Assembly: GCA_009602725.1 (NCBI GenBank) | Contig: WELB01000071.1 | Location: 373,789 to 408,029 of the forward strand | Direction of reading: 5' to 3' | DNA length: 34,241 bases | From: Spirogloea muscicola | Lineage: Eukaryota; Streptophyta; Zygnematophyceae; Spirogloeales; Spirogloeaceae | Shown here: positions 20,701 through 32,106 of the stretch, in pieces | Layout: each line of letters begins with the position of its first letter | Position numbering within the stretch: the first letter of the stretch is position 1 | Notes under the pieces: model-generated | Databases searched by the model: none | Told to the model about the DNA's origin: nothing | The model's input: only the letters and a program-made list of their open reading frames with translations | Translations under genes and position numbers: made by a program

Positions 20701-21645
20701 CTGCTGCAATTTTCCGGTCTGCTGTCGCCAATGCTGGCTACCGGATTTCTAGCTCTCACGCCAATCCCCTTGGTCTCAAGACAGATGCTCCAATGAGCAT
20801 CATTTGGGACATCATGCGCTGCTGGGTACAGGCCTTCGCCCTTGCTTGCTGGTGACTGATACCTTGAACATGTATATTTGTACGCCCACACAAATGTACA
20901 TGTGGATGCAAGCTCGTTAACAGGCCCCAGGAAGTAGCTACTTGTCCATCAGAGTAAGAGCCTACTGCTTGTGCTGACGCTTAGACTTGAGTACCTTTCG
21001 CTTTTGCTTAATCTTCGTGTTTTCAGATTCACGAAATCTGCTGTTTTGCAGGTGAAGAGTCATCCCGTGAAGAAACAGCCCGAAGAAACAGCAGGGAGCA
21101 TCATCCTAAAGAAGGAACCGGAAACCATGGTATGAGTCAATAGCACTGGCCCTTGAGTCACCCTTCCATTGTTTCTGTGTGCAGGATTTGCATTGCGTCA
21201 AGAGGTTCCAAAAATAGCCAGAACATGAGCAGAAAATTGCTAGATGTTGTGGTAGAACTGTAGGTGCCCAGATTTCCGAAGCTAATGGCAGGCTTCCTGC
21301 TTTCAACAGGCCAACTTTGTGCGCGTCAATGCAGCTCTGAGCAAGGCCCAGCTGAGCGGTGTCTCGCGGTTTTTGCCAAACCCTGAGCAATACTGGGGGC
21401 CAAAGCCCAGAGCTGGCCGTGCTGTGACAGCGAGGCATTTGGCTTCCACGGGCCTGCCTGTTACGGCCACAAATGGTATGAAGCAGCTTGATCACAAGGA
21501 GGATGCAGGAAGGTCCTCCAAGCGATTAAGAGATGGAACTGCTGACAACGAAGATGGCAGTCCCGTGCCACCTGAAGATAGTTGTCGAGAAGGTCTCCAC
21601 ATCAGCGTAAGGGATTGCAATGGATCAAATCATGATCCAAGCTAA
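17767..21645 (+). CDS. TRM1: tRNA (guanine26-N2)-dimethyltransferase TRM1
   Basis: A complete 12-exon gene of 613 residues. TRM1 uses S-adenosylmethionine to put two methyl groups on N2 of guanosine 26 in many tRNAs, in the nucleus and in mitochondria or plastids. Exons: 17767-17886, 18126-18419, 18557-18644, 18918-19036, 19203-19342, 19495-19567, 19738-19826, 19981-20086, 20314-20517, 20631-20825, 21052-21129, 21310-21645. All introns are GT-AG and the frame closes exactly. Residues 31-55 hold the family start ([18 protein letters not shown]). The methyltransferase fold shows [13 protein letters not shown] from 139 and ALDND (acidic D164) near 162-166. The catalytic-region motif VDLDPYGSP lies at 208-216. 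Cys326/329 and Cys358/361 are the expected zinc-binding pairs. A low-complexity Ala/Glu insert lies at about 70-130. The C-terminal 110 residues are charged and poorly conserved. The start at 17767 (ACCATGG) has good context and no long N-terminal targeting sequence. Confidence 0.95.
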
Positions 21646-22192
21646 GAGACATGGCTGGTGGAATCACCTTTAGGCTGCACAGGACCTGCAGTCGCTGATT
21701 CCTTCACAAATTGGCTTACATAGCTAGACAAGGTAGTTTCACTGCCGGTGAGTCACTTCTTAGTTTGTGACATATTAGCTTGGTATTGCCCAACATGCTG
21801 ATGAATAGCCAGGTTCTGCAGGCGGTGCAGTATAAGTAGTGGTAATGGTAGTAGCATAGTAGGAGTAGGCGCAGCGGTGTGCCTGAAATGAAAGGGTGGC
21901 CAATTTGATTTTGGCCAATGAAAAGATGAAGCCAACACACTGTCAGACAAAAGCGAGTGCAGAGCCAGGAGCTCGCGGCGGACAATGCTGACTGGCGACG
22001 ACGCAAGAACGACGCCAATGCTGCCCCCGTGGGCCCCTGGCCGCCGCAAGCGCCCGGTGGGCGGGGGCCCGTCGCTCGGTGGGGCCCCGGGTCGTTTAGC
22101 CGCTTCGCATTCACCTTTCACCATCAGCCGAACGACGACTCCAACGCCCCGCTCGCTCAGACTGCCCGTCCGCCGCAGCCGCCACGGCAGCC
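21646..22192. promoter_or_regulatory. Region between TRM1 and the first monooxygenase gene
   Basis: It probably holds the TRM1 3' untranslated region and the promoter and 5' untranslated region of the next gene. It becomes GC-rich after about 22000. An R2-like block lies at 21885-21962. No clear core promoter motif is visible. Confidence 0.4.
21885..21962 (+). repeat. Dispersed repeat R2, plus-strand copy
   Basis: TGAAATGAAAGGGTGGCCAA, TTGGCCAATG and the CACACTGTCAGACAAAAGCG-type tail match the middle and end of R2 at 26945-26992 and 26380-26440. The GC-rich head is missing. A related copy also lies upstream of the second monooxygenase gene, so it may have been copied with the duplication or inserted in both. 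Confidence 0.5.
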
Positions 22193-25100
22193 ATGGCGCC
22201 CGCGGCGCAGCAGCCCGTGCGAGTCGTGGTCGTCGGCGCGGGCCCATCGGGCCTGCTCTTCGCCCACTACCTCCTGCGCCACGGCGCAGGCCGCTTCGGC
22301 GTCCAGCTCTTCGAGAAGGGCCCCGACTTGACCTCGCCCGCCGCCGAGCGGCCCGGCTACGATAAGAGGTGCGGACGCTGCGCTTTCGGCTTCACGGGAG
22401 TGGTCGCAGCAGGCGGCTGCTGCAAGAGAGGAGGCCGCTACCGGCTGCCTGACGACCTGCGCACAATTGGTTGTGGTGCACGACTTGCCATCTATTCATT
22501 GGACAGCTGAATTCAACGGCGCAGCACCTAACAGGTACTCCATGGGCATCAACCTGCGAGGCCAGCTCTGCCTGAAGACAATTCCGGGGCTTTTTGAGAA
22601 GGTAAAGATTGGGCCTTTCTGATAAGCTATCTGCGGTTGGATGGCTTGAAGCTGGCGGATGGCCATCGTTGACCAAGGCACATAATGGCTTGCAACGGGC
22701 ATTCCAGTGCGCGATCAGTGCGTGCAGGCGCTTGTCTTGATCCCAATTGAGTGTGGACGTCAGCAGGTGAAGGAGAACGCAGTCTTGGCAGAGCATGGAG
22801 CCGCCATCTTTATCGGGGGCAAGCCAGTGACCATCTCGCCTGATACGAGGAAGGTACATAATCATTGCCTCGTCACCATATCGTCAGGGTGCACTGTAGC
22901 CCACTTCCGGCTGGAGATCTCCTCCTCAGCGGACAGTGCAGGCGGAGCTGTCTGAACCTCAAAGGCATCTTGTGCATCTGGAAGTCCACAGCCACCATAC
23001 ACGGGGTTGTAGTCTCGTTCCTCTCACGGTCTGCTTGAGAGAGTCAGGCAGTAATCCACCTGTCGCAAGGATGATTATATCTTTCTGAGAACGGCACCAA
23101 TCCTTGGTGCCAGGCCACACCTTCCCTGATGGTGGACAGGGATACTTTATGTAAGGCCCTGCTGGAAGAACTTCTTGCCAGATTTACGGACTCTGAGTTG
23201 TTCACTATCCGGTATGAGTCAACCTGCACGAGTATCAACTTGGCAGAACAAACCATGTCTTTCTCAGCAACAGGCGCTCAGGCGGAGGGGGCAAGCATGG
23301 AAGCGAAAGATGGAACAGTGCGTGATAGCAGCTGTACTACACCGTCTGCTTCTGGAGAGGTTATTCATTATGATTTACTGGTAAGACAAGTCTATGGGGA
23401 GTGACAGAGAGACACAGAGAGACACTTTGCAGCTCCACAAATGGATACGGTAGCTGCTCCCAAGTATCCGCTCCTGCGTTCGATAACCTGCACAAGTGTA
23501 CACTTGGAAGGATACCGTTCCTATGCTTGTGCAATTGTACAATGCGACCTTGTTCTGGACTCCATCTGCCCTCCCTCCTGTATCCAGGTCGGAGCTGATG
23601 GTGTTCGCTCAGCAGTGAGGCTTGCATTCATCCAGCAGAGCCGGAACTTTGCAGTAGAGATGCGAGACATTTTCAATGATTGGAGTGTTGTCAGAATACC
23701 TGCTCCAGAAGGCTTTCCGTTGGGCACCTTGCATGTCTTTCCGAAGGTAGATTTCTCCCTTTTGCTGCCGTTTGAGCCCGGTGTTGATGGCAAGGTGGCT
23801 GCAAACGACAGAGGCTTCTCCTGTACAGTGCTGCTCAGCTTGGAGTATACTTGCTTAGTCTGCTTGCTGATGGTCGAATTTTTTGGTGACAATTTTTCAT
23901 CCACGAATACTCAGTGCTCATCTGCAACGTCGTTAGGTACCTCGAGCAGCCAATTCAGGTGCAATGGGTCTGCCCTTACCAACTGGCGATATGTGCTTCC
24001 TCATTGGATGGGCTTCAAATGATCCCCCCATGAACCTGCTGACATTGAAGTCACCAGAAGAGGCCAAAGAGTGGTTCGATGAGAGAATCCCTTACCTGAA
24101 AATTGGGAAACAGGCAGCTTGGAGTGTTGTCACACAAACCAAGAAGACCACGATGCAGGTCTTTCGTTTTCACCTTCATACCATGCATACAATATTTCCC
24201 TGTCAATGCACCTCCTTGCAAGGAGTATCTGGTGAGCAAGTCAATACAAACTTTCTGCAGGTCAAATGTGGTCGTTACCATGCCACACCTGGGCAAGCAG
24301 TGCTTGTAGGCGATGCTGCCCATGCAACGTCCCCGGCCATAGGCCAGGGCTGCAATTCGTCCCTCGTGGATGCCGTGGTCTTAGCGAGGATGCTGACTGG
24401 GAAGGATGTGGACGAAACTAACCGAGTACCTCAAGCAGAAGATCCAACTCCAGCAGCTTGGGAGCCATCTGAGATACTGGCCGCCCTGCCCAAAGTTTTG
24501 GAACGCTACTCTGCTCTTCAGGTCAGCATTAGTTGTTTGAACGAGAAAGAGATTGCAGTCACAACCAGGGCGGCTTCTAGCAGCTCATATAGAGCAAGTT
24601 GTAGAATATTCAGTCCTGCCAAGCACAAAGCTCAAATTCAATGCGTATGTCTCTACTGTGATCTAGGTGAAAGAAGGTCACGCCGTGGTTGACATGTCAT
24701 GGAGCGGTGCAGCCTTGGACAAGAGTTTGCAGGTAACGCAGAGTCCAGTTTGTCTTCATTGTGAGGTCACACAGGATGACGCAGCTGCCAGCTGCTTGCT
24801 AAGGAGTACGAAGCATGGATGCTTGCCACTTGTTTCATAGGGTGTTGTCAGCAGTCAGAACATCGCGATACACATGCACATGAAGGGGGACAATCAGGTG
24901 CAGAGGTATCTCAGGTATATTATGCTGGAAGCCAAGGAAGATCATCAAGCTGGACTGCGCAGGAGCTGATAATGTTTGCTTGCCAAAGCAGATGCAGCAA
25001 CAATTGATATCGACGGCGCGGAGCGTACTCTACAGATACCTGCCATGGGCATTAACGCGCCCTCTCTTTGACCTTTGCGGCTCAACCTTGACGCCATACA

Positions 25101-25258
25101 GCAAGATCTACGAGATGTACAAAAGCGAGGTAGACAAGATTGGCGCTTCCAACAACCGTATCAGAGAGAAGTTCCTGGCGGAGCAGTTTGAGGCATGCTT
25201 GATTCGGCCAATCTTCAAGCCTGAGCAGGATTTACAAGATGCCGCTGTTGTTAATTGA
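22193..25258 (+). CDS. Kynurenine 3-monooxygenase-like FAD monooxygenase, copy 1
   Basis: Nine exons encode 523 residues: 22193-22368, 22535-22601, 22767-22853, 23114-23380, 23588-23746, 23937-24158, 24261-24521, 24667-24732, 24992-25258. All introns are GT-AG and the frame closes. The FAD-binding GxGxxG is VVGAGPSG (13-20). The DG-type motif is VGADGVRS at 200-207. The second FAD motif is GDAAHATSP at 343-351, followed by GQGCNSSLVDA, the pattern seen in kynurenine 3-monooxygenase. EGHAVVDMS and the PLFDLCGSTLTPYSKIYE tail also fit that enzyme. The protein stops where animal enzymes continue into a final membrane helix, so it may be loosely attached or soluble. Substrate is inferred only; a different aromatic substrate is possible. 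Exon 6 must start at 23937; the acceptor at 23958 breaks the frame. A TGTAA, the usual poly(A) signal in chlorophyte algae, lies at 25426-25430. Copy 2 lies 2.2 kb downstream. Confidence 0.85.
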
Positions 25259-26357
25259 CTAATTGGATGGGGTCGGTCATCTTCAAGATATGTATGGAGG
25301 AGCAAAATTACCGGCTGCATCTAGATTGCATCACCATGTCAGTACAAGCTGACACTGATGAATTCCGCCTGCCTTCCGGCGACTGTATTTAATATCATGA
25401 CATTGTTCCCACTTCTGTATCTGCTTGTAATTGCATTGTTGATACACAAAAGGCTGTTGATGTGTGAATGTTGCTGAGATCAAGGTTCCCTCAAGATGCT
25501 GGGTTGCAGACAGCTCGCTTGACAGTCTTCACGTCCTTCGAAAAACAAAGAGTCAGTTGTGATTGACAGTAACAGTTGCAGGTGCTGATGGTCAGATTGT
25601 CCTCGCATTCCTTTTAGCCAACATGCAAGGGAAAGAGCGAGGTCTGCACAGGGTTGCCCGTGTGGCTGCTCCGTGCAGGCAACAGAAGTGCAGCAAGTAG
25701 GCAGGAATGTGGGAATGGAACGCTTTGTGAAGAGGCGTCCATAGCCTGAGCATATCCAGAGGCATGTTTTCTCCAGCATATGTTACTGCTGACCATAACC
25801 TTAATTGCCTTCATACGAGTAGGTCACTTACACCAACAAAGCATGGAGATTGGAAGGCTTCTACTACTTCATGCACTTAGCAAGAGCTTGGTTGCGGGGT
25901 GGATAGCACGGCTGACTCGTCTGTGAGGACAGTGAGTTAGCCATTTGATGTCTGGATAACTCGGTCCTCCATCCTCGGTGCCTTGGGTCTTGTGTCCTGC
26001 TACCGCATGCGTCTATCTATGTGCCTACAGCCGTCCCAGGCGATTGCTTTGCATTGCCGGGCTGGTCGCGCCCTTGCAGCAGCCTCTGGCTTGCGCAGCG
26101 GAGTTGCTCTTCCTCCCCTGAAGCTCATCTGACTTCTTACTGCTGACACGGGGGTACTAAGGGCGCCCTGTCTGCCTAGCCTGTGGCTCCGTCATGAACA
26201 CCTGTATGCATCTGGCTGGCCTTTTATTGCCGATTGTTTACTGTCAGCAGCCGCAAAAAACCTGCAAAAAAGCCCCTTCCAAGGCATATACTAGACATTC
26301 TGTCACTAAGTACCCAGCGTCAAGAAACAGATGAAGTATCTAAGCTCATTTGGGAGA
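25259..26357. other. No gene found between the two monooxygenase copies (left part)
   Basis: It starts with the 3' flank of copy 1. Open frames here are short and lack domains or splice partners. I see no RNA gene and no pseudogene of the monooxygenase. Confidence 0.35.
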
Positions 26358-26452
26358 GAGAGAAGGCGCGCGGGGCGCATGAATTGAAAGGGAGGCCAAT
26401 TCAAGCCAATACATTGTTCAGGCAGAGTCGAGTGCAGACTAAACAATGCTAC
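26358..26452 (+). repeat. Dispersed repeat R2, full plus-strand copy
   Basis: GAGAAGGCGCGCGGGGCGCATG, then GAATTGAAAGGGAGGCCAA, TTCAAGCCAATACATTGTTC and AGAGTCGAGTGCAGACTAAACAATG. The complement of 8663-8762 aligns over the whole block. This is the best copy for defining the family. Confidence 0.75.
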
Positions 26453-26832
26453 ATAATACGGAGACCTAATCTAAGGTACCTAAGATGACATTAGTACCCA
26501 CGGGTGAGCACAAACAAATCTGACAAGCTAACTTGGGGAGCTGGAGCGCCGCCACGAAAGCCGGAGGCCTGACTTAGAGCAAAGATGCGTTGTTGGAACG
26601 AGCATTGAAAGGCGGGACGGCGGCGTCAAACTCGGCGGGACGGAGACGTGGGCCCAGGGAGCGCGCGTGCCCCTGCAGGGCCAAGAGCGCGCGTGCCCCT
26701 CTCGCGCCAAGCTCGGACCTCGCCGCCTTCGAGTGCGGGGTTGGGGGGAAAACCGGCGGCTCAGGGCGCGCTCATCACGCTGGTTAAGGGCAGTGGCCGC
26801 CATTAGCAGCAACTAGCAGCCAGCTCGGAAGA

Positions 26833-26992
26833 GAAGGCGCGCGCGGTGCGCATGGAATGAAAGAACTGGCTCTTCCAATGGGGGCAAGGGCTGTGGAAAG
26901 CCAGCCCGAAAAGAATGGACAAAGGTTCGAAGGGGCCAAATGAAAAGGTGGCCAGATTCAAGCCAATATATTGTTCAGCCAAAGACTACAGT
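26833..26992 (+). repeat. Mosaic repeat: R2 head, R3 block, R2 tail
   Basis: In order: GAAGGCGCGCGCGGTGCGCATG (R2 head), an R3 block with CCAATGGGGGCAAGGGCTGTG and CCAGCCCGAAAAGAATGGAC, then ATGAAAAGGTGGCC...CAAGCCAATATATTGTTCA (R2 tail). R2 therefore occurs with and without an R3 block in the middle. R3 could be an insertion into R2, or part of a longer element from which short R2 copies derive by deletion. Confidence 0.65.
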
Positions 26993-27346
26993 AGTGCAAA
27001 AAATGGAAGGAGCGGCGGGCAATGCGGGCGGGTGACTGCGCGTGCGGGGCATGCCGGCCATAGGGGAAGCGAGCGCCGACTAGCGGGGGGCCTCGTGGCT
27101 GGAAGTGGGGCCGCCAGCGAGGGCAGCAGGTTGGCTGCGCAGAGACGGCCAGGCGACGGCGGCAGGTCCGACTCGCTTTGGGGGGGCGACGGGGGGACGG
27201 CCGTGGACTCCATTAGACGCACCAGGGGGGCCCTTTCCTCCTCACTAGACGGTCTTTGACCACGAATTCACGACAGCTGGCCACTCGTCCCCTCGTCACT
27301 CCGCCGCCTGCAGCTGCGTGCTCCACATTGCCGCTCCTCCCAGCCG

Positions 27347-27356
27347 CGCCGCCGTG

Positions 27357-27392
<36 letters not shown>

Positions 27393-27393
27393 N
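27347..27393. repeat. CCG microsatellite ending at an ambiguous base
   Basis: About 15 CCG-type units run up to an N at 27393, about 90 bases before the start codon of the second monooxygenase gene. Its true length is uncertain because the N probably marks a collapsed repeat. Confidence 0.85.
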
Positions 27394-27481
27394 GCCATTA
27401 CCATTGCCCGCCGGCGTTCTGCGCGCTCCGCTGCCTCGCGCGCGGCCGGGAGCTGGGTCATAGCCGCCGCCGCTGCCAGCG

Positions 27482-30400
27482 ATGGAGGGCGAGCCGCTGC
27501 ACGTCGTCGTGGCAGGCGCGGGCCCCGCGGGCCTGCTGCTCGCGCACTACCTCCTCCACTTTGGCGGCGGCCGCTTCCGCGTCTCCATGTTCGAGCGCGG
27601 CCACGACCCGCGCCGGCCCGAGGAGCTCGACGCCACCTCTGGGCGCAGGTGCACTCCCGGCTGATAGTCTGCTTGCGTCAAACCCCTGCGGCTGCAATGC
27701 TCCCGATCCAGCCGCAGGATTCACATTACATACTCGCGCGTCGCGGCCTGCGGACAGACCTGACCTCAGAGTCTCCGCAGAGTCGAGATCCCTGCCAATG
27801 ACTGATTGAGCCTCTGCCCTTTCAGTGGCGGTTGCAGCTGAACCTTAATGTTGGGCTCCTGGACTTGAGGCTCCCCTCATCTTGCACTGCCAGAACACCC
27901 GCAGCGTGCCTGCTTGGTCTAGGAGAAGTAGCAAAGCTGGTGTCGTAATGGTAGCTGAATTGTGACCCCTGCAATTGCATCACAGGTATTCGATGGGCCT
28001 CAACAAGAGAGGGCTTGCCAGTGTGGCGCAAATACCAGGCCTGCTGGATAAGGTGTGACAGGCACTCAGGTCCTGATGGTGACACTTGCTTGCGCTACTT
28101 ACACTTTCTGGCACTTCCATCGCGTGCATCTCTGAGCCGCAAAATGGCACTCCCGTCACGTGCAGGTGAAGGGATGTGGCGTCCAAGTGGAGCACATAAC
28201 ATCAGTCATTGGAGGTGTCATGAGAGTTCTTCGCAAGAGAAAGGGCTGGGTAAGTGGTATGCATATTGTCCTCCTCCAGTAACACGAGCTGCGTGACTCA
28301 GACCTCCCTTTATCGCCTCCAATGGCGAGAACAAAACTATTGTACTTATGGATTGGCAACTGAAGCTGCCAATACTGTCCTTGTTCCGACCAGGTGCCAC
28401 CATGCATGGTTGACAGGCAGTGGCTCTGCAGAGCTATGCTTGAGGACCTGCTAGACAAGCATGGAAGTTCTGGCATGGTAAAGATTACACACAATGCTAT
28501 GGGCAAAGCCGTGGATTTGACCAATCATAATATCACGTTCACCTTGGGATATGATGACCTCGCGGATATACGTGTGAAGGGCAGCACTGTTGATGGTACA
28601 ACAGCTGTAGCAGCATCAGAGACCAAGGATGTAACTGTTCCTTATGACTTACTGGTAGGCGCCATCAACCCTGCTTTTGTCTATAAAGGTATTTAAGACT
28701 TGGTATTGGCTTGTTTCATTAGATAGCTTCACTCCTTTGGCAGCATGGCATTCTGCCCACCTATATGGAGGAGTTCGTCTGCCCTCCTGGGACTGCTGAG
28801 TCCATCTCTTTGAGCTGACGAGACTAAAGTGGGACTAAACTGGGAGAACATAACGTGCTGACAGTCAGACTATACCTTCTCTGCTGCTTGCGGTTCAGGT
28901 AGGGGCAGACGGGGTCCGATCCGTGGTGCGGCTGAGTTTTATCCAGCAAACACGCAATTTCCATGTCGAGATGTCGGAGTATTTCAGGCGTTGGTTGGTC
29001 ACACATGTGAAAACGCCTCCTGGAATGGATTCAAGCACTGTGCACTTTGTTGCCAGGGTAAGCTAATTGCCATCAGAGGGCCCAACATGCAATTGAGGAC
29101 CTGGTGTAGATGGACAATGCACAGCACACATGAATGATGGTTCATATTGATTTTCTACTTATGTAAGTCGGAAGCATGGTGCATGCCATGCTTCTCTAAG
29201 ACAATGTTTTTACATAATAGCATGTATATCATGAAGGAGGTCATGGCGTTCCAAGCTCCAGAAGACATTCTTGAGGAGCCCACTGTACCGCCGGAATGAC
29301 TGCTGAGCTGAGTCTTCTTCCTGATTCACCAGGTTCCAAGAGGAGCAAGCTTTGGTGTAGTTGCTATTCCCCTGCCAGGGCGTGAGTTGTGTATCATTGG
29401 CGGGTGGTCTCCTCATGAGCCGCCTTTGGAGTTTCTGAATAGTAAATCACCTAAAGAAGCTCAGGCGTGGTTGAATGAGCGTGTACCTCACTTACAATTC
29501 ACAGAGGAAGCAGCATGGACACTTGCCAAACAAACGCCAAGGATCACCACTCAAGTATTGACTCATGGCTCTAGATCCTGGCCACGATATGGTTGCACGA
29601 AGTAGAATCTCAGCTTTGCATAATGTGAATGAAGGTGAACATAAATCAGACGCAGAGTGACCGAAGAAGATCCAGCAGGCACATTTTGAGCTTGGTCCAC
29701 ATTGAAGTTCAGAGCATGGCAACATTGCAGTAGTTTACAATGGTCTGGTCCACCAATCATTAGCTTGATTTTTGAGAGAGTGTGGCAGTCACATTGATGT
29801 AGGTTCATTTCTGGCTGAATGCAGGTCAAGTGTGGCCGATACCATGACACGCAAGGAAGGGCTGTCTTGATGGGCGACGCTGCCCATGCCACGTCACCTT
29901 CGCTAGGCCAGGGCTGTAATTCTGCCTTTGTGGATGCTTCGGTACTTGCTCGGCTGCTACTTGGCGAGCGCGTGACAGAGACCACGCGCGTGCCTGAGGA
30001 CATTGTGCCAAAAGCTGACTTCGTAGAGCAGCCTGGTGGTGTACTTTCCAATTTGCCCTCCATCCTCGAGCGGTACTCTGCATTACAGGTGAGCAATCAG
30101 CATGTTGATGTAGGTGTTTGCATGGCCAAACAAGGCAAATACCTCTGAGCAGGCACTCTAGAATGTAGGCCATGTAGGCTGAAGGTAGGTCAAACGGGTA
30201 TTTGACTACGATGATCAATGGTGTGCTGCTTGTGATGCTAAGCTGCCTGTATGTCAATGCACCCCAGGTGCCAGAAGGTCATGCTGTGGTCGATATGTCT
30301 TGTGGATCGCAAGCCCTGAACTCCAATCTGCAGGTGAGCTTACTGACCCCAAGTCTGGTGTGCCTGCACAAGTCAGCTCTTTTGCCTTCGGCTCTGTGCA

Positions 30401-30836
30401 GTGGACCTAATGTCATGTCCATCATGTGTGCTTGTCATGCATAAGCGACCTCCCCTTCCAATACAAATTGCAATAATCAAGCTGCATCTTCCTTTTTCTT
30501 GAAGTGATGCGCCTCATGTGTTACACTGGTGGCATCAGCTGATGCGTAGTATGTACTCACCTTCTGAGGGTGGCCTTACTGATTTCGGATGCATTTGTGC
30601 AGTTCCGGCAACAAATTTGGACCCTCCTCCGCGCCAGGTTGTGCGAATACCTGCCCAGCCTCATTGCAAAGCCCATCTTTGCACTTTGCGGGGAAACTAA
30701 CATGCCATATAAAGAGGTGCTTAAGATACTCAAAAGTGAAGTTGACGTGATTGCTGCTGATAATGAGCGTATAAAGAGGCAGTACCTTCTTAAGTGCAAT
30801 CAAGCTGTACTCGAGAGGCCCTTGTCTGTGAGCTGA
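27482..30836 (+). CDS. Kynurenine 3-monooxygenase-like FAD monooxygenase, copy 2
   Basis: Nine exons encode 507 residues: 27482-27648, 27986-28052, 28166-28249, 28394-28654, 28899-29057, 29333-29554, 29825-30088, 30268-30333, 30603-30836. It is a tandem paralogue of the gene at 22193: every intron has the same position and phase, and exons 2, 5, 6 and 8 have identical lengths (67, 159, 222, 66). FAD motifs are intact: VVAGAGPAG near 8-16, VGADGVRS at 194-201 and GDAAHATSP at 337-345. The region after exon 2 differs most (copy 1 carries VKENAVLAEHG, copy 2 VKGCGVQVEHI), and exons 3, 4 and 9 differ in length. Protein similarity is moderate, so the duplication is old and the two may act on different substrates. 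The C-terminus also lacks a final membrane helix. A GC-rich 5' region and a CCG repeat precede it. Confidence 0.85.
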
Positions 30837-32106
30837 TGGCAGCCATCATAGCACTCTCAACCTTGCTGCTTATTTATGGCTTATCTATTACCAAGTAAGG
30901 CATTGTCGGCGAACAATGGCACAGCTCTCCTTGCTTTGGCCGGGCAGGAGTCAATGGCAAAGGCAAACGATTCTACAGCAGCAACATAGCTGTCGTCTGA
31001 AGTGTCTCAGCTGTAGTTGAGAGCGCCCTGTGCTTGAGCTACTTGTCAAGCAGTCACAGCCAGCTTGGTTTTGCTACTTGTGTAGGGCTTACTGAGAAGC
31101 AAAGATTTGACTTACTGCTCGCAAGTAATATACCGCTTGCTATGGCTGTCCGCAAGTTTACAGCAAGTGCAGCAGCAATTGTGTGCAGCAGCAAGTGGAT
31201 GCTCGCAGCAGCATCATCCTTTCTGATTGGCTAAGCTTTGAAAGTTAGGCCCTTGCACGTAAGCCTATTGTCACCCAAGCAATATTAGCTTGAAGTGTTG
31301 GCTTATCTAGGGCTTTCGAACAATCAGAACAGTGAGCATTCTTTCGTCATTCTTCAATGTCCTTGCAATTACTGCCTGAATCTAGCAGTAAATGCAAACT
31401 GCTTCTACAGCTATCATCTCAACCCCAGTATCTCAGCATGTCACATGGCGTAACTCTTGTAGTAGTCTGGCTACTTCTGCAAGACAGAGCTACCATGTGT
31501 TAGAAGTACGTCATGACATGACACTTCACAATGTGGTCATGATACCTTCGTGGACCTTCATGAGGTGTTTGTCAGATGCATCTGTCAGATGAGTGTCTGC
31601 CTCCATGGGTGTGAAATACCGCTGCATAATCATCCTCCAGAGAGGAATTGCAGAAAAGAGTTGCAGGAAGGCATGTCTTCCTTGTAGCAATGAAGCTAAG
31701 AACAACCGCCAGCTAAGACCAAATTGTTGACGGTGAGAGCTGTTATTCAGAGCTTTAGACTATATTGTTACTGAAGAAGATGCTGGTGAATATTTAGCAA
31801 CCACATCAGTTGGTGGAGAGACTCTGTTGCCTGTGAATGCCGGCACAACTTCCTATATTTGTGTCCTGTTTGCCCGATAATCTGAAAGCCAAGCCAGAGT
31901 GAAGTTACTGCATGTGACAACAAGTGGAGCTTTCACACATGCACGATTGAAAGCTTGGTTTTGGCTGCAACTTGATTACGTTTTCACCATTGGAATGCTC
32001 CAAAAGAGAGCGAGCTTTGAACACTTTGGCAAGGTGCCAACAAGCCTTCAGCAGTCAGTTGGTCGTATATGAGATAAAGGTATTGCTCCAAAACTGTATC
32101 AGATGC
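30837..32106. other. No gene recognised between convergent genes
   Basis: About 1.3 kb between the stop of the second monooxygenase and the stop of the aldolase. Open frames (for example 31034-31234 and 31392-31592, plus) are short and lack domains. It likely holds the two 3' untranslated regions and spacer DNA. Confidence 0.35.

Larger units (their letters stand above)
26453..27481. other. GC-rich 5' region of the second monooxygenase gene
   Basis: It is strongly GC-rich with several overlapping arginine- and proline-rich frames that look like noncoding shadow frames. It holds an R2/R3 mosaic at 26833-26992 and a CCG tract just before the gene. The promoter is probably in the last few hundred bases. 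Confidence 0.4.

Noticed and set aside
23959-24022. Alternative acceptor at 23958 for exon 6 of monooxygenase copy 1
   Set aside because: It shifts the frame and loses the match to copy 2. The acceptor ending at 23936 gives VPRAANSG, matching VPRGASFG in copy 2.
24980-24991. Upstream ATG before exon 9 of monooxygenase copy 1
   Set aside because: It lies in the intron. The CAG acceptor at 24991 gives an exon equivalent to that of copy 2.
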